In this document: positions 12,014 through 23,800 of the stretch, in pieces
How the letters are laid out: every line of letters begins with the position of its first letter
Numbering within the stretch: position 1 is the first letter of the stretch
From: Eonycteris spelaea
Taxonomy: Eukaryota > Chordata > Mammalia > Chiroptera > Pteropodidae
Assembly: GCA_003508835.1 (NCBI GenBank)
Contig: PUFA01000034.1
Location: forward strand, 7,218,501-7,282,500
Direction of reading: 5' to 3'
DNA length: 64,000 nucleotides
The notes under the pieces: generated by a model
What the model was told of the DNA's origin: nothing
Databases searched by the model: none
Seen by the model: the letters and a program-made list of their open reading frames with translations, nothing else
Position numbers and translations under genes: made by a program

Positions 12014-14831
12014 CAGCACTGGAAAAAAAAATTAGAACACTTTAAACAAATCAATTTATTTAGGATCAGCCTTGTAGATTTGGCTTCTGGCTTAATAAAG
12101 AGCAGTCGCTGAGGGATGGACAACATGAGTTATTGAATTCTCTCATCTAATCATGTGGCTCTATGAATAAAAATCTCCCCATGCATTTGGTGTTGTAACC
12201 AAAATTACTCCAATATCTAAATATCTTGTTTAGTTTCGAGAAAAGAAAATTCAGATGCACTATTTTCACATAAAAACAAGCAAAGCAGCTTGAGGTCCTC
12301 TGAAATGATTAATAGAAAAGTGATTGGAATTAATCACAAACACGAGAGGAAGCTGAAATTAGAGAGGGTTATTAAGATACTCTCTGCTGTTTTAATCTTG
12401 CCCCTTTATCAACACATTAACCTTGTTTTCTCTGCCTGAGCGCTGAGCCTTACAGCAAAATTAGGTCAGAAATTCACATCAGATCAGATCAGCTGATTCG
12501 TTCCAACACAATCCTGATATGCAGCAGATCTGAGTTTAATTCTAGGTAGTATGGCTGAGTGCTTTTGGGGTTTGTTTCCTCTGCTCTCAGCATAGGAGCT
12601 ACAGCTAACTATAAGTATTTCTAAACATCCTAAGGCAAGCTGTAGAACAGTTCTGAAAGTTGACACAGTTATGTTTCTGTGCTGTGGTTCATGTAACTGT
12701 CTTCATTTCTCCTGAGTAATGGTGCTTCAACATGCATTTTGATATCCAAATAGGGTATTTCATTTTTCTGCATGTCCCCATTTAAAACAACATCCATCAG
12801 ATCATTTATTTGTGACCAAAGTATCTATTCACGCAGCACTGAATGGGTATCATTCCCTAAAATGCACTTCAAAAAAATGCACTTTATTTCTATAAAATCT
12901 TCTGCCACGAATCCTGAGTATGATTCCAAAAGCCATTACTATCTGAAGAGAATTTGTGTAACTGTTAACATCTTTAATAATATTTCTCTGTGTAACTGTG
13001 TCTTTTGGTGGTCATTTAAAACATTAACCAATTCAAAACTTTGGTATGACAACCACTTTTTAGGTAGCAATGTAAAAGCAAACATATTCTATATTTTAAT
13101 TTTTTTTCATTATAGTTCAAAGAACGGGCTTCAGTGGTCCTTTGTTTCTCCTTGGATAATGGAAATATTAAAACCTTCAAATATAAATAGCTTCAAAGTA
13201 TACATACTAATATACAATTGCATGTATTTTTAAAGGAGCTGTGAGTAATCTAATTTCATTTCTGACTGTCACTTTTAAAGAGGAAATATAACCTCATATA
13301 GATCCCTTGAGGGCATCTGCAGGGAACAGAGACAACCCTAATCATCCTAAGTGGTCCTTTGTGTCAGAACCACTTTGCTAAAGTCAAAAGCTCTCTTCCA
13401 GACTCGTAATGTTTGGGAGAATTTCACTAATGTAACATTTGTTTCATTAAGGTGGGGAGAAAAAACAGCCCTTCTCTGTGATAGAAAACATACACAGAAG
13501 AACATGTACTGAGAACAAATTTTCTTGTTGCTTTTTATTTGAGAATATTTCCTGTATTGTTTTTAAAATACTGTGGTGAATGATAAAATGAGACAGTGCA
13601 GGGACGAGTTTCAGAATCAGAAAGAAAAATGTACTTGAAAGGAACCCTTAAACTTAAGCATGTTTTTTTGGTATATCAGATCATCTTCTGATTGCCCATC
13701 CTCCTTAGTGAATACCCTCACTTGGTGTGCTAAACAGGGGTTTTGACTATGAATAGGAAACCTTCACAGCAGGCCTTATGTTCACAGCTACACGCAGGTA
13801 CCGCCTTACAAGTTGCCTGTGGTCAGACGCTGTTCTCATTGGTCACTTGCCTCCTTCTTAGTGGCTAGTGCCTGTGTCAATGTTCTATATACATGCATCA
13901 TGCCTCTTAAAAGACTCTCACCCCTCACACACATATGACAAGACAGGGTTTTGTAACCCATCTCAAGAGAGCTCACTTGTTTGAAGCTGTAAGTTTTTGT
14001 GTGTTGTTTTCTTATAGGCTTTTTAATAAAAAAGTAAATTTCATTTAACAGTGCCTGCACAAAACCATTAGGGTTTAAAATAGCAGAAATGATTAGCTAC
14101 TAAAATAAGTTTTTATTCTCCATTAACTTTTCTTCTTTAAGTCTTTCTCTTTCTCGCCAAATATTTGGAGCTATTAAGAAAAGCACTAACAGTATCTTTT
14201 TATTTCTTTAGAATTTTTCTCCCAACAAGTCTTTTTGGTAAAATCTTATTTGAGAAATGGAAGTTGAAGGAACAAGAAAGTTCGTAGTGACATGGGGCTC
14301 AAGTTAGTTTAAGAATAAGGAATTGGGCTCAGAAAGCCTAAGTGATAAAGTGGGGAGGATATTCTCCGAAGAGCTCAGTGTTTTAAGCTCCCTAGCTTCG
14401 GCACAAAAGGCATTTCAGCCCTTATGTGATCCAGAAGGTCAATCATAAGAAATCCTATTTCCATTTTTTAAGCAATCCTTGGCAGTCTGCACATTTCTGA
14501 AATTGTAACTGGCATATTTCACAGAGAATTATCATCAATGCCTTTTCAAGGTCAAGCGTGCTCCATCTTTAGATTTTCAGCATTTACTTCCTATACATTA
14601 AACCATACTATACATTAAAGAAGGCATTCGGTAGGTATGATATAGAATTTTAACTGATTAGACTATTTTCATCAACATCATGTTGAATTTTCTCTACAAC
14701 TTGACATAAATTGCATGCTAAATATTATTAAAATATATATGGAATTTAGATATGGGTATTCTGCTTCTGTTGCCATTCCTGAAATCCCAACATGCCTGTA
14801 TGACCAGAATCTTGCTATCGAGTTTTCAAAA

Positions 14832-14836
<5 letters not shown>
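12014..14836. other. intron sequence with a candidate conserved block
   Basis: No exon or clear repeat was recognised. 12290-12690 is repeat-free with balanced composition and contains paired ATTAATC-type motifs. It looks like a possible conserved non-coding element. A 153-codon open frame at 12772-13233 has no recognisable similarity. Confidence 0.35.

Positions 14837-14882
<46 letters not shown>
14837..14882 (+). repeat. pure poly(A) run of about 46
   Basis: An uninterrupted A tract. The preceding sequence does not match a SINE or L1 3' end that I recognise, and I found no target-site duplication, so its origin is open. Confidence 0.9.
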
Positions 14883-14887
<5 letters not shown>

Positions 14888-15655
14888 TTCTATTAGCAAT
14901 ATTGAAATAATTTTTTAAATATTCTTTGAGAATTTCTATAATATGCAAGATCATTATATTGTTAACTGTCAGAACCCAGGATACTGGTCACCATATGAAC
15001 AAAATAAAATGGAATTTGAACATTACAATGGATACTGAGATGGGTTAACGATAGCCACAGCCAGTCCTGTCACAAAGTCATGCAAAGCCTTTAGTCTCAT
15101 CCTCCTGTCCAATAGTCATTTGCTTTGCTCCTTGCACTTTTCTCTCTCCAACCCCCCACCCCCAACAATAGCCAGAGACTTCTAAGTCCTCATGCTGTAC
15201 GTGGGTCCTGCTTTTGAAAATGAAAGACATTTGAGAAGTGTCAACAATTTAGCAGTCTTTGCTAGTATATTTCTCTTCCAAAAATATTTGTACTTTAAAT
15301 TAGGGTTCCAGAAAGACATTTTGGGGAAGGGTGTAAGAAACAGTGGGAAGAGTTATTGATAGCAAGACACATACTGCATCTTTCAATTCCTATCAATGTA
15401 ACAACTACAGGTACATTAAAAAGGTGGCATTTGGTGTGTAATGAGGCCGCTTTGGGGCCTTTTCCTGCAGGGTTAGTCATTCATTTACTAATCATTCAGT
15501 CATCCATGTTTTGTAGCATCCTTTCTCTTATGATGGCCGAACAGTCTGTGCTCCTGTCTAAGATAGTTAGATCCTATTCCTTCTCACCTGCCCCAGGCAG
15601 GGCATAATCACAGTAATTTCCCTTTCCATTGTGATTGTTCATATCAGCATTTTAC

Positions 15656-15686
<31 letters not shown>

Positions 15687-15689
15687 TAT

Positions 15690-15803
15690 GTCTACAGCAC
15701 TCCATCTCCTAGGTGGTCTCCCATCCAAGTACTAACCAGGCCCGACCCTGCTTAGCTTCCGAGATCAGACATCAGGCTTGTTCAGGGTGGCATGGCTGTA
15801 GAC
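15690..15803 (-). pseudogene. 5S rRNA-like body of the hybrid SINE
   Basis: Minus strand: gtctacagccatgccaccct, then a short deletion relative to 5S (aacaagcctgatgtctgatc), then gaagctaagcagggtcgggc and ggttagtacttggatgggag to gtgctgtagac. Nearly full-length 5S similarity. The internal promoter region is the best preserved part. Confidence 0.85.
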
Positions 15804-15812
15804 CATGGACTG

Positions 15813-15885
15813 TGGCTCCACTGGGGCATGAACCCAGGACCTTCTGTGTGTAAAGCAGACGTGCTAACCGCTACACTATGGAACC
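15813..15885 (-). pseudogene. tRNA-Val(UAC)-like head of the hybrid SINE
   Basis: Minus strand: ggttccatagtgtagcggtt starts a 73-base match to tRNA-Val. The anticodon loop reads TTTACAC (anticodon TAC), followed by aaggtcctgggttcatgccc and tggagcca. The box A and box B regions of the Pol III promoter are recognisable. The anticodon stem has a mismatch (TCTGC against ACAGA), and the sequence runs straight into 5S sequence, so it is a SINE module rather than a tRNA gene. Confidence 0.8.
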
Positions 15886-16019
15886 ATGTCCAATATCAAC
15901 ATATTAAATAAGCTGTTTTTCTCTCTTTTTAAAGGAAAAATATAGAAAAATAAACTTTCATCATAAACCCACTTCCCCCTTCATGTACCCTTCATATTTT
16001 TGAAGAATGTTTAACCCCA

Positions 16020-17445
16020 ATGTCCTCAAATTAGTTCTCTGTGTTTTGTTTCAATTCCATTCTTCCCACCCTCATAGACACAATCCCAGTGGGTTTTTCC
16101 CCCAACCCTCCATCAAAATTGTTCTTTTCAACACCACCAATGTGGCAAAAGGCATTAGTCAATCCTCAGACTTCAACGTATTCAATCTATTTGTAAAACC
16201 TCTCTCTCTTCTTTAGTCACTTTCATCCCTTCACTTGGAGGCATCACCCTCCTTTGTGGTTCTTCTCTTGCAGTCACGCTTTTACTGGATTCTTCTACTA
16301 TTTCAATCTCGTAAGCAATCAGGTGCCCTGAAGAATAATCCTAATTGCTTTTGTCATCCCTATAGAATTTTGGGTCCTAGGTATTCTCAAGTAGGCTCCT
16401 GACTGTAACATCTGTAGAATATGACTCTTATACCACCAGCTTTGATCTCTAACATGAGTCTCAGATAGACCTGCCTATCCAGAATGCTCCACTTGGATAT
16501 CTGAAAGGGCTTCCAGGATTGACATGCCAGAAGTGAGCTCCTATTTCCCCACCATTTAACCTAAACTTACTCCTCTTCTAGTTTTTATCATTTCACCAAG
16601 TGGAAACATCACTCTCTAGTTGTTCAGGCCAAAACACATCACAATGTAAAAACAACATTCAAAAACAACAAAAAACCAAACCTGAGACCCATCTTCAATT
16701 CCTTTATCTTATTCAACTTCTACATCAATTAGAAAATTCCAATGGTGTCCATGATTTGATCATTTTATGCCACCGTGACTGCTACAATTCTAGTTCACAC
16801 ACCATCGTTTCTCACCTGAGTTATTGCAAAAGCTTTCTCTCTGGATCCCTTGCGTTCAGCTATGCCCCATCCATCTATTCGATACAAAGAAAACAGTAAT
16901 CCTTATGAAATGTTCAGTTAGGGTGTGTCACACCCCTGCTCAAAAACCTTCAACAAACTTTTTTTTCTCAATCAGAATAAGACATAAGAGCTGATAAGAC
17001 TTTCCATTACCTGGTGGCCCCCTACCACTCTGAACTTACACCCCTCAATCTTTGCCTTGATTATTACATGACACTTGTCCTCTTCTTGGAATGTGTCAAA
17101 CTTGCTTCTGGCTAAAATTCTTTTTCTGCAGGTAGTCACGTGACTCGCCTTGCTGGCAGCATGCTTCCAACATCTCACGTCCCTGCTCAAGTGTAGCTTA
17201 AGAAGCCTTCCCTGGCCTCTGTTTTTAATCTCTTTTACCCTGCTTTGGTTTACAGTGTAAAAAATTATTTTTGCCTCTCACATATTTATATATACTTGTT
17301 TCCTGAGTGTCTTTACCACCCTTCTCTCAGAAGGTAGTCTCCTTATAAAAAGAATGTCTTTCTTCTGTTCCTTGGCATCTTACCAAGGTCTGGAAGACTG
17401 CCTGACACTTAGCAAAATTTCAATAAATATTTCTCCAATCAATGA
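16020..17445 (+). mobile_element. L2 LINE 3' part
   Basis: A long diverged L2 copy. Recognisable stretches are 'ccagaagtgagctcctattt', 'caattccttt', 'gtttctcacctgagttattg', 'cacacccctgctcaaaaacc', 'gaagccttccctggcctctg', and the L2 3' end 'actgcctgacacttagcaaa' with aataaatatt. The reading frame is destroyed. Confidence 0.75.
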
Positions 17446-18073
17446 ATGCATTTAATGGCAAGTGTTTAGTGAGCAATAAGTAGGCTTTAGAATCTATTCA
17501 AAAACTGTAGGAAAAAACAGAGACCTCCTTCTCATGAAACCTACATTATAGCTTGGATATCGGCAACCAGATATTGGTGCCTTATTTGCTCGTGGCCTCT
17601 GGTCACCTTGAGCTCAAGTGAGAGATGCCTTATCCATCTCACTTGACTCAGTGTCCTCCCTTGCTTCCAGGGTTAAAGTCTCTCTGCCTGATCCCTAATT
17701 TCAGAGGTGAGGTCTGAATTCAACTTGAACATCAGTCTACTAGGATCCGTTAGTCTGCTTACCTCTAGTTGGTGTCCCCTTGCCTGAGAAGTTGGTTTAT
17801 TCTTGAAGTGTACCCATACCTAGGGACAAATTCAGGATGACTTTATCATCTAAAATCCCATGGCCACTAGGTCACTCTGACATAAAGTACAAACTTCTGT
17901 ATCTCTCCTGTGGATAACACCAACTACTATTGCAGCAACAGCCCTGCAAGCAACATAGTTATGGAATCTAAGAGTAACCTGGCTTCGGGTATGCATTTTT
18001 CCCATATGTTCTACCATGGAAACAATGCAGAGTAAGTGAATACCTATCTCATCAAATGTCAGACCCTAGACAA
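17446..18073. other. intron sequence, nothing distinct recognised
   Basis: Unique-looking sequence between the L2 and the hAT remnant. No exon or repeat was recognised. Confidence 0.45.
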
Positions 18074-18292
18074 CAGTCTTCAACTTTTTGGGTACCAGAG
18101 ACCAGTGCTCCTATGAGAATCTAATGCCTGATGGTCTGAAGTGGAGCTGAGGTGATGCTCACACTGGGGAGGGGCTGCAAATACAGATGAAGTGTCACTC
18201 ACTTGCCCGTCACTCATCTCTTGCTGTGTGGCACGGTTCCTAAAAGGCCATGAACTGGTACTGGTCCACACCCCAGGAGATGGGGACCCCTG
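18074..18292 (+). mobile_element. internally deleted hAT DNA-transposon remnant
   Basis: Starts cagtcttcaactttttgggt, ends agatggggacccctg, and contains cctatgagaatctaatgcc and gtggcacggttcctaa. These match the ends and parts of a common non-autonomous mammalian hAT element (CAGTGGTCCCCAACC type). The termini are inverted, the middle is missing, and imperfect 8-base repeats (ccctagac, tcctagaa) may be the target-site duplication. Confidence 0.65.
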
Positions 18293-18973
18293 TCCTAGAA
18301 GATTCTTGCTTATTCCTGCTACCAGTAGGGTCATTTTCCTCCTAATCTAATTATAGAAATATAAACTGTCTATGAATTTTAAACTGACAAGTTCCTTTTT
18401 TCTCCCCCACTTTGAGTTCTTACTCATTTGACGCAAGAAAGGACTCTCACATTCAGAACTGTTTCAAATAAACCATTGATATAGATTAACACAGACTCAC
18501 AAACACACACACACACAGACACACAGTGGGTGACTTACTCCTATCCTTTGCTCTATCCTTAAACAGGACTTGACTAAAGTTTTGTCTTGTGCTAAATGGG
18601 TGCTGTGGGAACAAATGTCTCTAGATCATTTAGGACTTCTTTAATTTAATGTGTGAACTAAACTATCTTTATTTTTATGCTAACATAATTCTAAGAAAAA
18701 TATATTGCTTCACTAATCTAGCAGGAACCAACTCAAAGTTCACATAACTGAACTTTCTTGGACATCACTTAGGATGTAATGATAAGGTTGTGCTCTCTCC
18801 ACTGCCTAAATTCCTTCTGTCTCTTGAGCTTCAGAATTCTTTGGAATTGTGCCCCTTTGAACATTTGACAGTAAATTACCTAAAATGAGCCATTTTTGCT
18901 GTCTTTAAACCTTCTGAAGGTTGTTGATGAAACATATAAGCTAATAGTACAGGGATAAGCACACTGTGGGTGC

Positions 18974-19028
18974 TTTGTAAAACTATTCAGCAAATAGTTT
19001 TACAAATAGTGAAACTATTCAGCAAATA
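18974..19028. repeat. 14-bp perfect hairpin overlapping a 17-bp direct repeat
   Basis: tttgtaaaactatt (18974-18987), loop cagca, aatagttttacaaa (18993-19006). The segment aaactattcagcaaata occurs at 18980-18996 and again at 19012-19028. The combination suggests a local template-switch event. Confidence 0.85.
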
Positions 19029-20510
19029 TGCTTATAGAAAGATTAAATTTTTAAGGTTTAAGGTTTAATGCTGGAATTGGGAAACTTTAGATTTTAGGCC
19101 TAAAGTTATTTCAGGAATTATATAGGCTATCCTTTTATATTTTGAATTTTTAAAACTCAAACTCATAAAGGGAAAATAAATTGCTCACATATTCATAGAA
19201 CTCCATCGGATACATTTCATGCACATGAAGAAATGTCCTAAGAAAGGGCATTTAGTGTATCCTAGAATGAAATCTGTGATACCACCTAAAATTAGGTAGA
19301 ATTAAAAAAATAACATAGTTCAACAACAAATTAATTGAAGTAAAATATATGAATAGTGAACATGTTTATGCAGTGTGAAATTCTACAAACATTCTTATAC
19401 CAGGTAACGCATAGATTTCCATTTCAATAGTCAAGAGCGATGAAAAAAAAACCCTCTGCGAATTTTATTTTTATTTATTTTTCTATTTATTTTCCCCCTT
19501 CCTTTCTACCCTCTCGTAAAAAGTACTTTGCTGTTAAATGAGAAGAGTAATGCATCCTTGCCTAGCTTCTTTATAAGAATGACCAGTTCTACTTAATATA
19601 ATAATGTCTTTTTCTTAATATCACAATGTTCACAGAGAGTAAGCAAAAGTATTAATGCCAGATTTGATGAAAAATCTACCACCTATCAAAATCATTATTT
19701 TTATTCAGTTATCTGGGTAATAGATATGAATTAATTCCCTAAATTCTGCATCTTTGCACTTAGGAAATGGACTCCATTGAAGAAACAGGGTTCCATTAAA
19801 CACAACATGTCTCTACCTGTACACCTTAAACCACACACACGCTCACACAGGAAACATTGTAATATTCTTTTGCCTTAGGAAACTTAGCCTCAGTTTGGAA
19901 GCTGCAATCTAGGGCTCACTTGTAGCTGGTAGGTTTTGCAGCATAAAAGTCATTTCATTTGAACAAAACTGGAATACCTGATACCAGACAAGACCTGTAA
20001 TAGCCATAACATCATCAAATTCTACACAGAGAGCATACACTGAAGGTTCCACTTGCCTTCAGATGCTTATAAAACTCAAATTTTTGATGAGTCTTTTTAT
20101 AAATCTAGGGAGAAGATGAACAGTATGATAAGGTAAGAACCACAAACAAAGACCGTGAAAGGTGGGAATTTTCATCACATGTTAGCCATTAAAGTGTTTG
20201 TGTACTCTTTGTGGGGCTTTTAGCAAAAGATTGTTCAGTATAAACTTTAATTTACAGGACACTGAGTTATTTCCCCATCCCATCTATATCTCCATGTGTG
20301 CAATGCACAAGTAAATAACTTTCGGTAACTGAGGCTTGAATCCTGTCAGTAGGATGGGTTGAGTTTTTGTTATAGTTGAGGCGCCATTTTCACCTTGTCT
20401 CATTGACTCTACCTTTCACAGTCCCTTCCTTGACCAGTTGACAGCATCACAGCCTTTGCAGAACTCACAGATTTCCTTGTGTGCACAACACTCAGAACAC
20501 TTTTATTCCT
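19029..20510. other. start of NYAP2 intron 2 (minus strand), unique sequence
   Basis: No recognisable repeats or exons in the first 1.5 kb downstream of the coding exon in transcription order. Confidence 0.5.
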
Positions 20511-20809
<299 letters not shown>

Positions 20810-21534
20810 CTATTTATTTCCCCAAATATCTTGTCAGCCTTAAACTTCAACGATTATGGTCATATCTACCTGGAGACAATATCTCTTTAGAAATTATAAA
20901 CAATCAGAGTATTTGAAGAAATAGTAAATAGATGTTGCCTCAGTAGCAAACACTCATCAAAGGAACAAAATTCGCAGGACAAAGGCCAATGCTTTTGCAT
21001 CGAAAGGTAACATTATGGTGCGAATACAGTGCAGTGCCTGAAGATAAACATTTGGTTTATGTAATTAGTCATAATTTTGTTTCTCAAAAATGTGTCCTTA
21101 TGTCAACAAAATATATCAGCTCCAAGCTTCATTTATTTCTGATCACCATAAAGATTTTTCTGTTTAATTTCAAATAAAATACTTATTTGAAACACACTTT
21201 CTCGTGTGTGTTTTCCTCACAATTTTAGATTAAGATTTATGAATCTGAACTATTCACGTAGGATATAGCAGTCATCAAGAAAACAGACAGTTCTCATATA
21301 ATTTGTCTTGGCAATAATCCCTTTTTGAGTCCATTATTTTTCTAAATGGTGCCCTATGATGGCTTGACACTATAACTCAAATATCACAGGTCATCAGGAC
21401 CATGTTAATACTGAGAAGTCTGGTAATGCAAACAGTGACAGCTGTGATTACATGAAGTTTTTAAAAAACTCAGCCATGGAAAATATTACTAAACAGCAAA
21501 ATCAAATCAAAACAACAACATAGGACTTTAAGCC

Positions 21535-21665
21535 ACTGCATATTACACTCATCTATAAAGTGATGTAAACAGTCTCTCTTACTTCTGCTGAAGATTGAGA
21601 GAAATGATCACTGTAAAGAATTTAGCATAGAGTTCAACAGTAGTAACTATATAATAGTGTTAGCT
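21535..21665 (+). repeat. MIR 3' part remnant
   Basis: Pattern 'catctataaagtgatgtaaa', 'gagagaaatgatcactgtaa', 'agaatttagcatagagttca', as in the 3' half of MIR. Diverged. Confidence 0.45.
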
Positions 21666-21942
21666 AATATTTTTTAATGAAAGTGTAGGAGGAAGATGGA
21701 GAGCAATAGTAATGTCAAATGTGTATGTGGGTATAGATGAATTGGTGGATGGATAACCAGTAGGCTGTAAAAATCAGCAAGCCTTCAAGAGGTATTCAAT
21801 GAATCATAGAAATCAATAAATCCAGGGGATAGAGAAACTGCGCTTTAATCAATCAAAAATAGAACTGAAGTTTAATTACATATAAGATTAAGTATGTTAC
21901 CCTTCTAGTTTAATAAGGCTTACTGTCCTCAAATGCATATTC

Positions 21943-22024
21943 ACTATAGTATAGAAAACTATACTATAGTATAATTTAGTATAGTACAGTAGAGTACAGT
22001 ATAGTATAGTATAGTATAGTATAA
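21943..22024. repeat. (ATAGT)n satellite with 12-bp palindrome
   Basis: actatagtatag (21943-21954), loop aaaa, ctatactatagt (21959-21970), followed by tandem pentamers of the agtat type to about 22024. Confidence 0.9.
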
Positions 22025-23609
22025 TTTGGCAGATCAAAAAAATCTAAAACAAAATCAATTAACAAGGGGAAAAATTTGGTCATTTAAAAATTATAAATTA
22101 ACTTTTTTTTCTCCAAAATTGCAATCATCTTTTTACATCTTTTTACTTTCTTCAAAGGCCCCGAAAGATATTTTAAAAATATTAGCCCAGCTATTTTATG
22201 TAGAAGTCATAGACTTTCACTTCTACCATTACAAATCATTTTTATTCTGATTTTTTTACAAGTATAGTCATGTTCAATAACCTGGATTGTAACTATGGAA
22301 ACTCCACTTCTTATCACAGTTTATTAATGTTTTAGCTGCCAGTCAATCCATACATTATTTGAAACTCACTCTGAATTTAAGGTTATATTTATTTCCCAAT
22401 ACATATGAAATAGTTGAAACTAGAGGATAAAAGTTATTTGTTGATGCAAAACTTTTTTTTTTATTTTAAGTTTTATTATTTTTGGTCTGGTTTTAAGCCA
22501 TAATGGCTTGGCAAATGAAATGGTCTTTTAATTCCAACTATCTAACGTAATTGAATTGTATTTTAATATCAGTCCATCAGATTAGATACTTAAGTGGTGG
22601 ACACACAGAGGAATAGAAAATTACTATTACAAATGATTGCAATTTGGGGGAAAAAATACAAAAATATGCTAAAGCAGTACCATTACTGAAAATTCACTTC
22701 TATCAAGGTTTTCATCACTGGGTGTGCCTGGATAAAAAAAGCTCTGCATAACTTTATGGCAATTAATTCTACCATAACCAAGCAAACCAAGACAGCATTA
22801 CAAAGGTTCCAGAAGTCATGCCTCAGGGTGGGAGGTGATCACTCCCACTCTGCCCTAGAGCAAAACTGTATATTTTCCATTGTTTTAGGCATTACCCAGA
22901 GGTTTTTATTTCTTCCCTTAAGTTTCTCCCCCATCCAATTGACACAAGAGATTCTTTATGCAGTTTATATATTCCAAAGAGTAGCAAGGTTAATTGTGTA
23001 CTTCTGAAAATTAACTAGCCAGGGTTTATATTATGTTTATTCTGAAAAAAAATTAAATAATATTGTAAAATATTTATATTATGGAAAGGTGTATTATTAA
23101 AAGATATTTTTTCACTAAGATAAAAATTTGGAGACTGAAAATCAACCACAAAATCTAGTAAAACTTCAGAAAAATGAAAATCGAATCAATGTTTGTAAAT
23201 ATGCTTATGTCATCTAATTCTAGAGAAGTACTTAATGCCATGATCATTCTTTTCTTCAACTATTTCTCGAGCACTAGTTATGAACCAGGCACTGATAAAG
23301 GCAGAGTTGTGTTCCTCTAGATTTTCACACTATAGTATATAAGTACAATGAATAAACAATTACAATACAGTGTAACAAGAGTGTTGACGTAGGTAGCAAT
23401 GGTGGCATTCACTCGTTTGTCATGGTTTATGGTCACCATTTTTGATAATGAACCAAAAAAATGTGAAAAATTGTATCTAGACTTCAAAAATTAAAATTAA
23501 AATTAATCTTTGACCCTACCAATGTTTTAGCATCAAACTTTTCTTCTTCTTTGTGTAAATGTAAAAGCTAGTTTGTAATGTAGGACAGGGTTAGACAGTG
23601 AGGCAGAGC

Positions 23610-23800
23610 TGAAAAGTTGAACAGTATGGCCTGAAAATCCCACCTAAACCATTCATAGATCTCTGACTTTGTGCAAGCGAATTAACCTCTGCAAAGTTTA
23701 GTTTCCATGTTTTAAGAATGGTGGTTGGAATAGTATTTACTTCCTTATGTTGTTTGAAAAAAGTTTGGAAATGCACGTAAGTGTTCAAGAAATGTTCCCG
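23610..23800 (+). repeat. MIR remnant
   Basis: 'ctgactttgtgcaagcgaat', 'taacctctgcaaagtttagt', then 'gtgttcaagaaatgttcccg': the MIR core and 3' part, diverged. Confidence 0.5.

Larger units (their letters stand above)
15655..15892 (-). mobile_element. tRNA-Val/5S rRNA hybrid SINE (MEG-TR-like)
   Basis: On the minus strand the element reads: short leader, a 73-nt tRNA-Val-like head (15885-15813), a 9-base linker, a nearly complete 5S rRNA-like body (15803-15690), and a tail of TAA/ATT repeats (15655-15687). A candidate target-site duplication flanks it: atatcagcatttta at 15641-15654 and atatcaacatatta at 15893-15906, 12 of 14 bases equal. The tRNA-then-5S order matches the hybrid MEG-TR family described in fruit bats. 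AmnSINE-type elements have the opposite order. The family name is from memory and was not checked by alignment. Confidence 0.8.

Noticed and set aside
12772..13233. 153-codon open frame, the longest in the window
   Set aside because: AT-rich composition, no recognisable motif, signal or splice context, and no similarity I know. Such frames arise by chance in AT-rich introns.
15690..15803. 5S rRNA gene
   Set aside because: Deletion relative to 5S, joined to a tRNA head, and followed by a TAA tail rather than a T-run terminator.
15813..15885. tRNA-Val gene
   Set aside because: Anticodon-stem mismatch, direct fusion to 5S sequence, repeat tail and flanking duplication show a SINE module.
18080..18334. 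84-codon minus-strand frame
   Set aside because: It lies inside the hAT element and is the translation of a non-coding transposon remnant.
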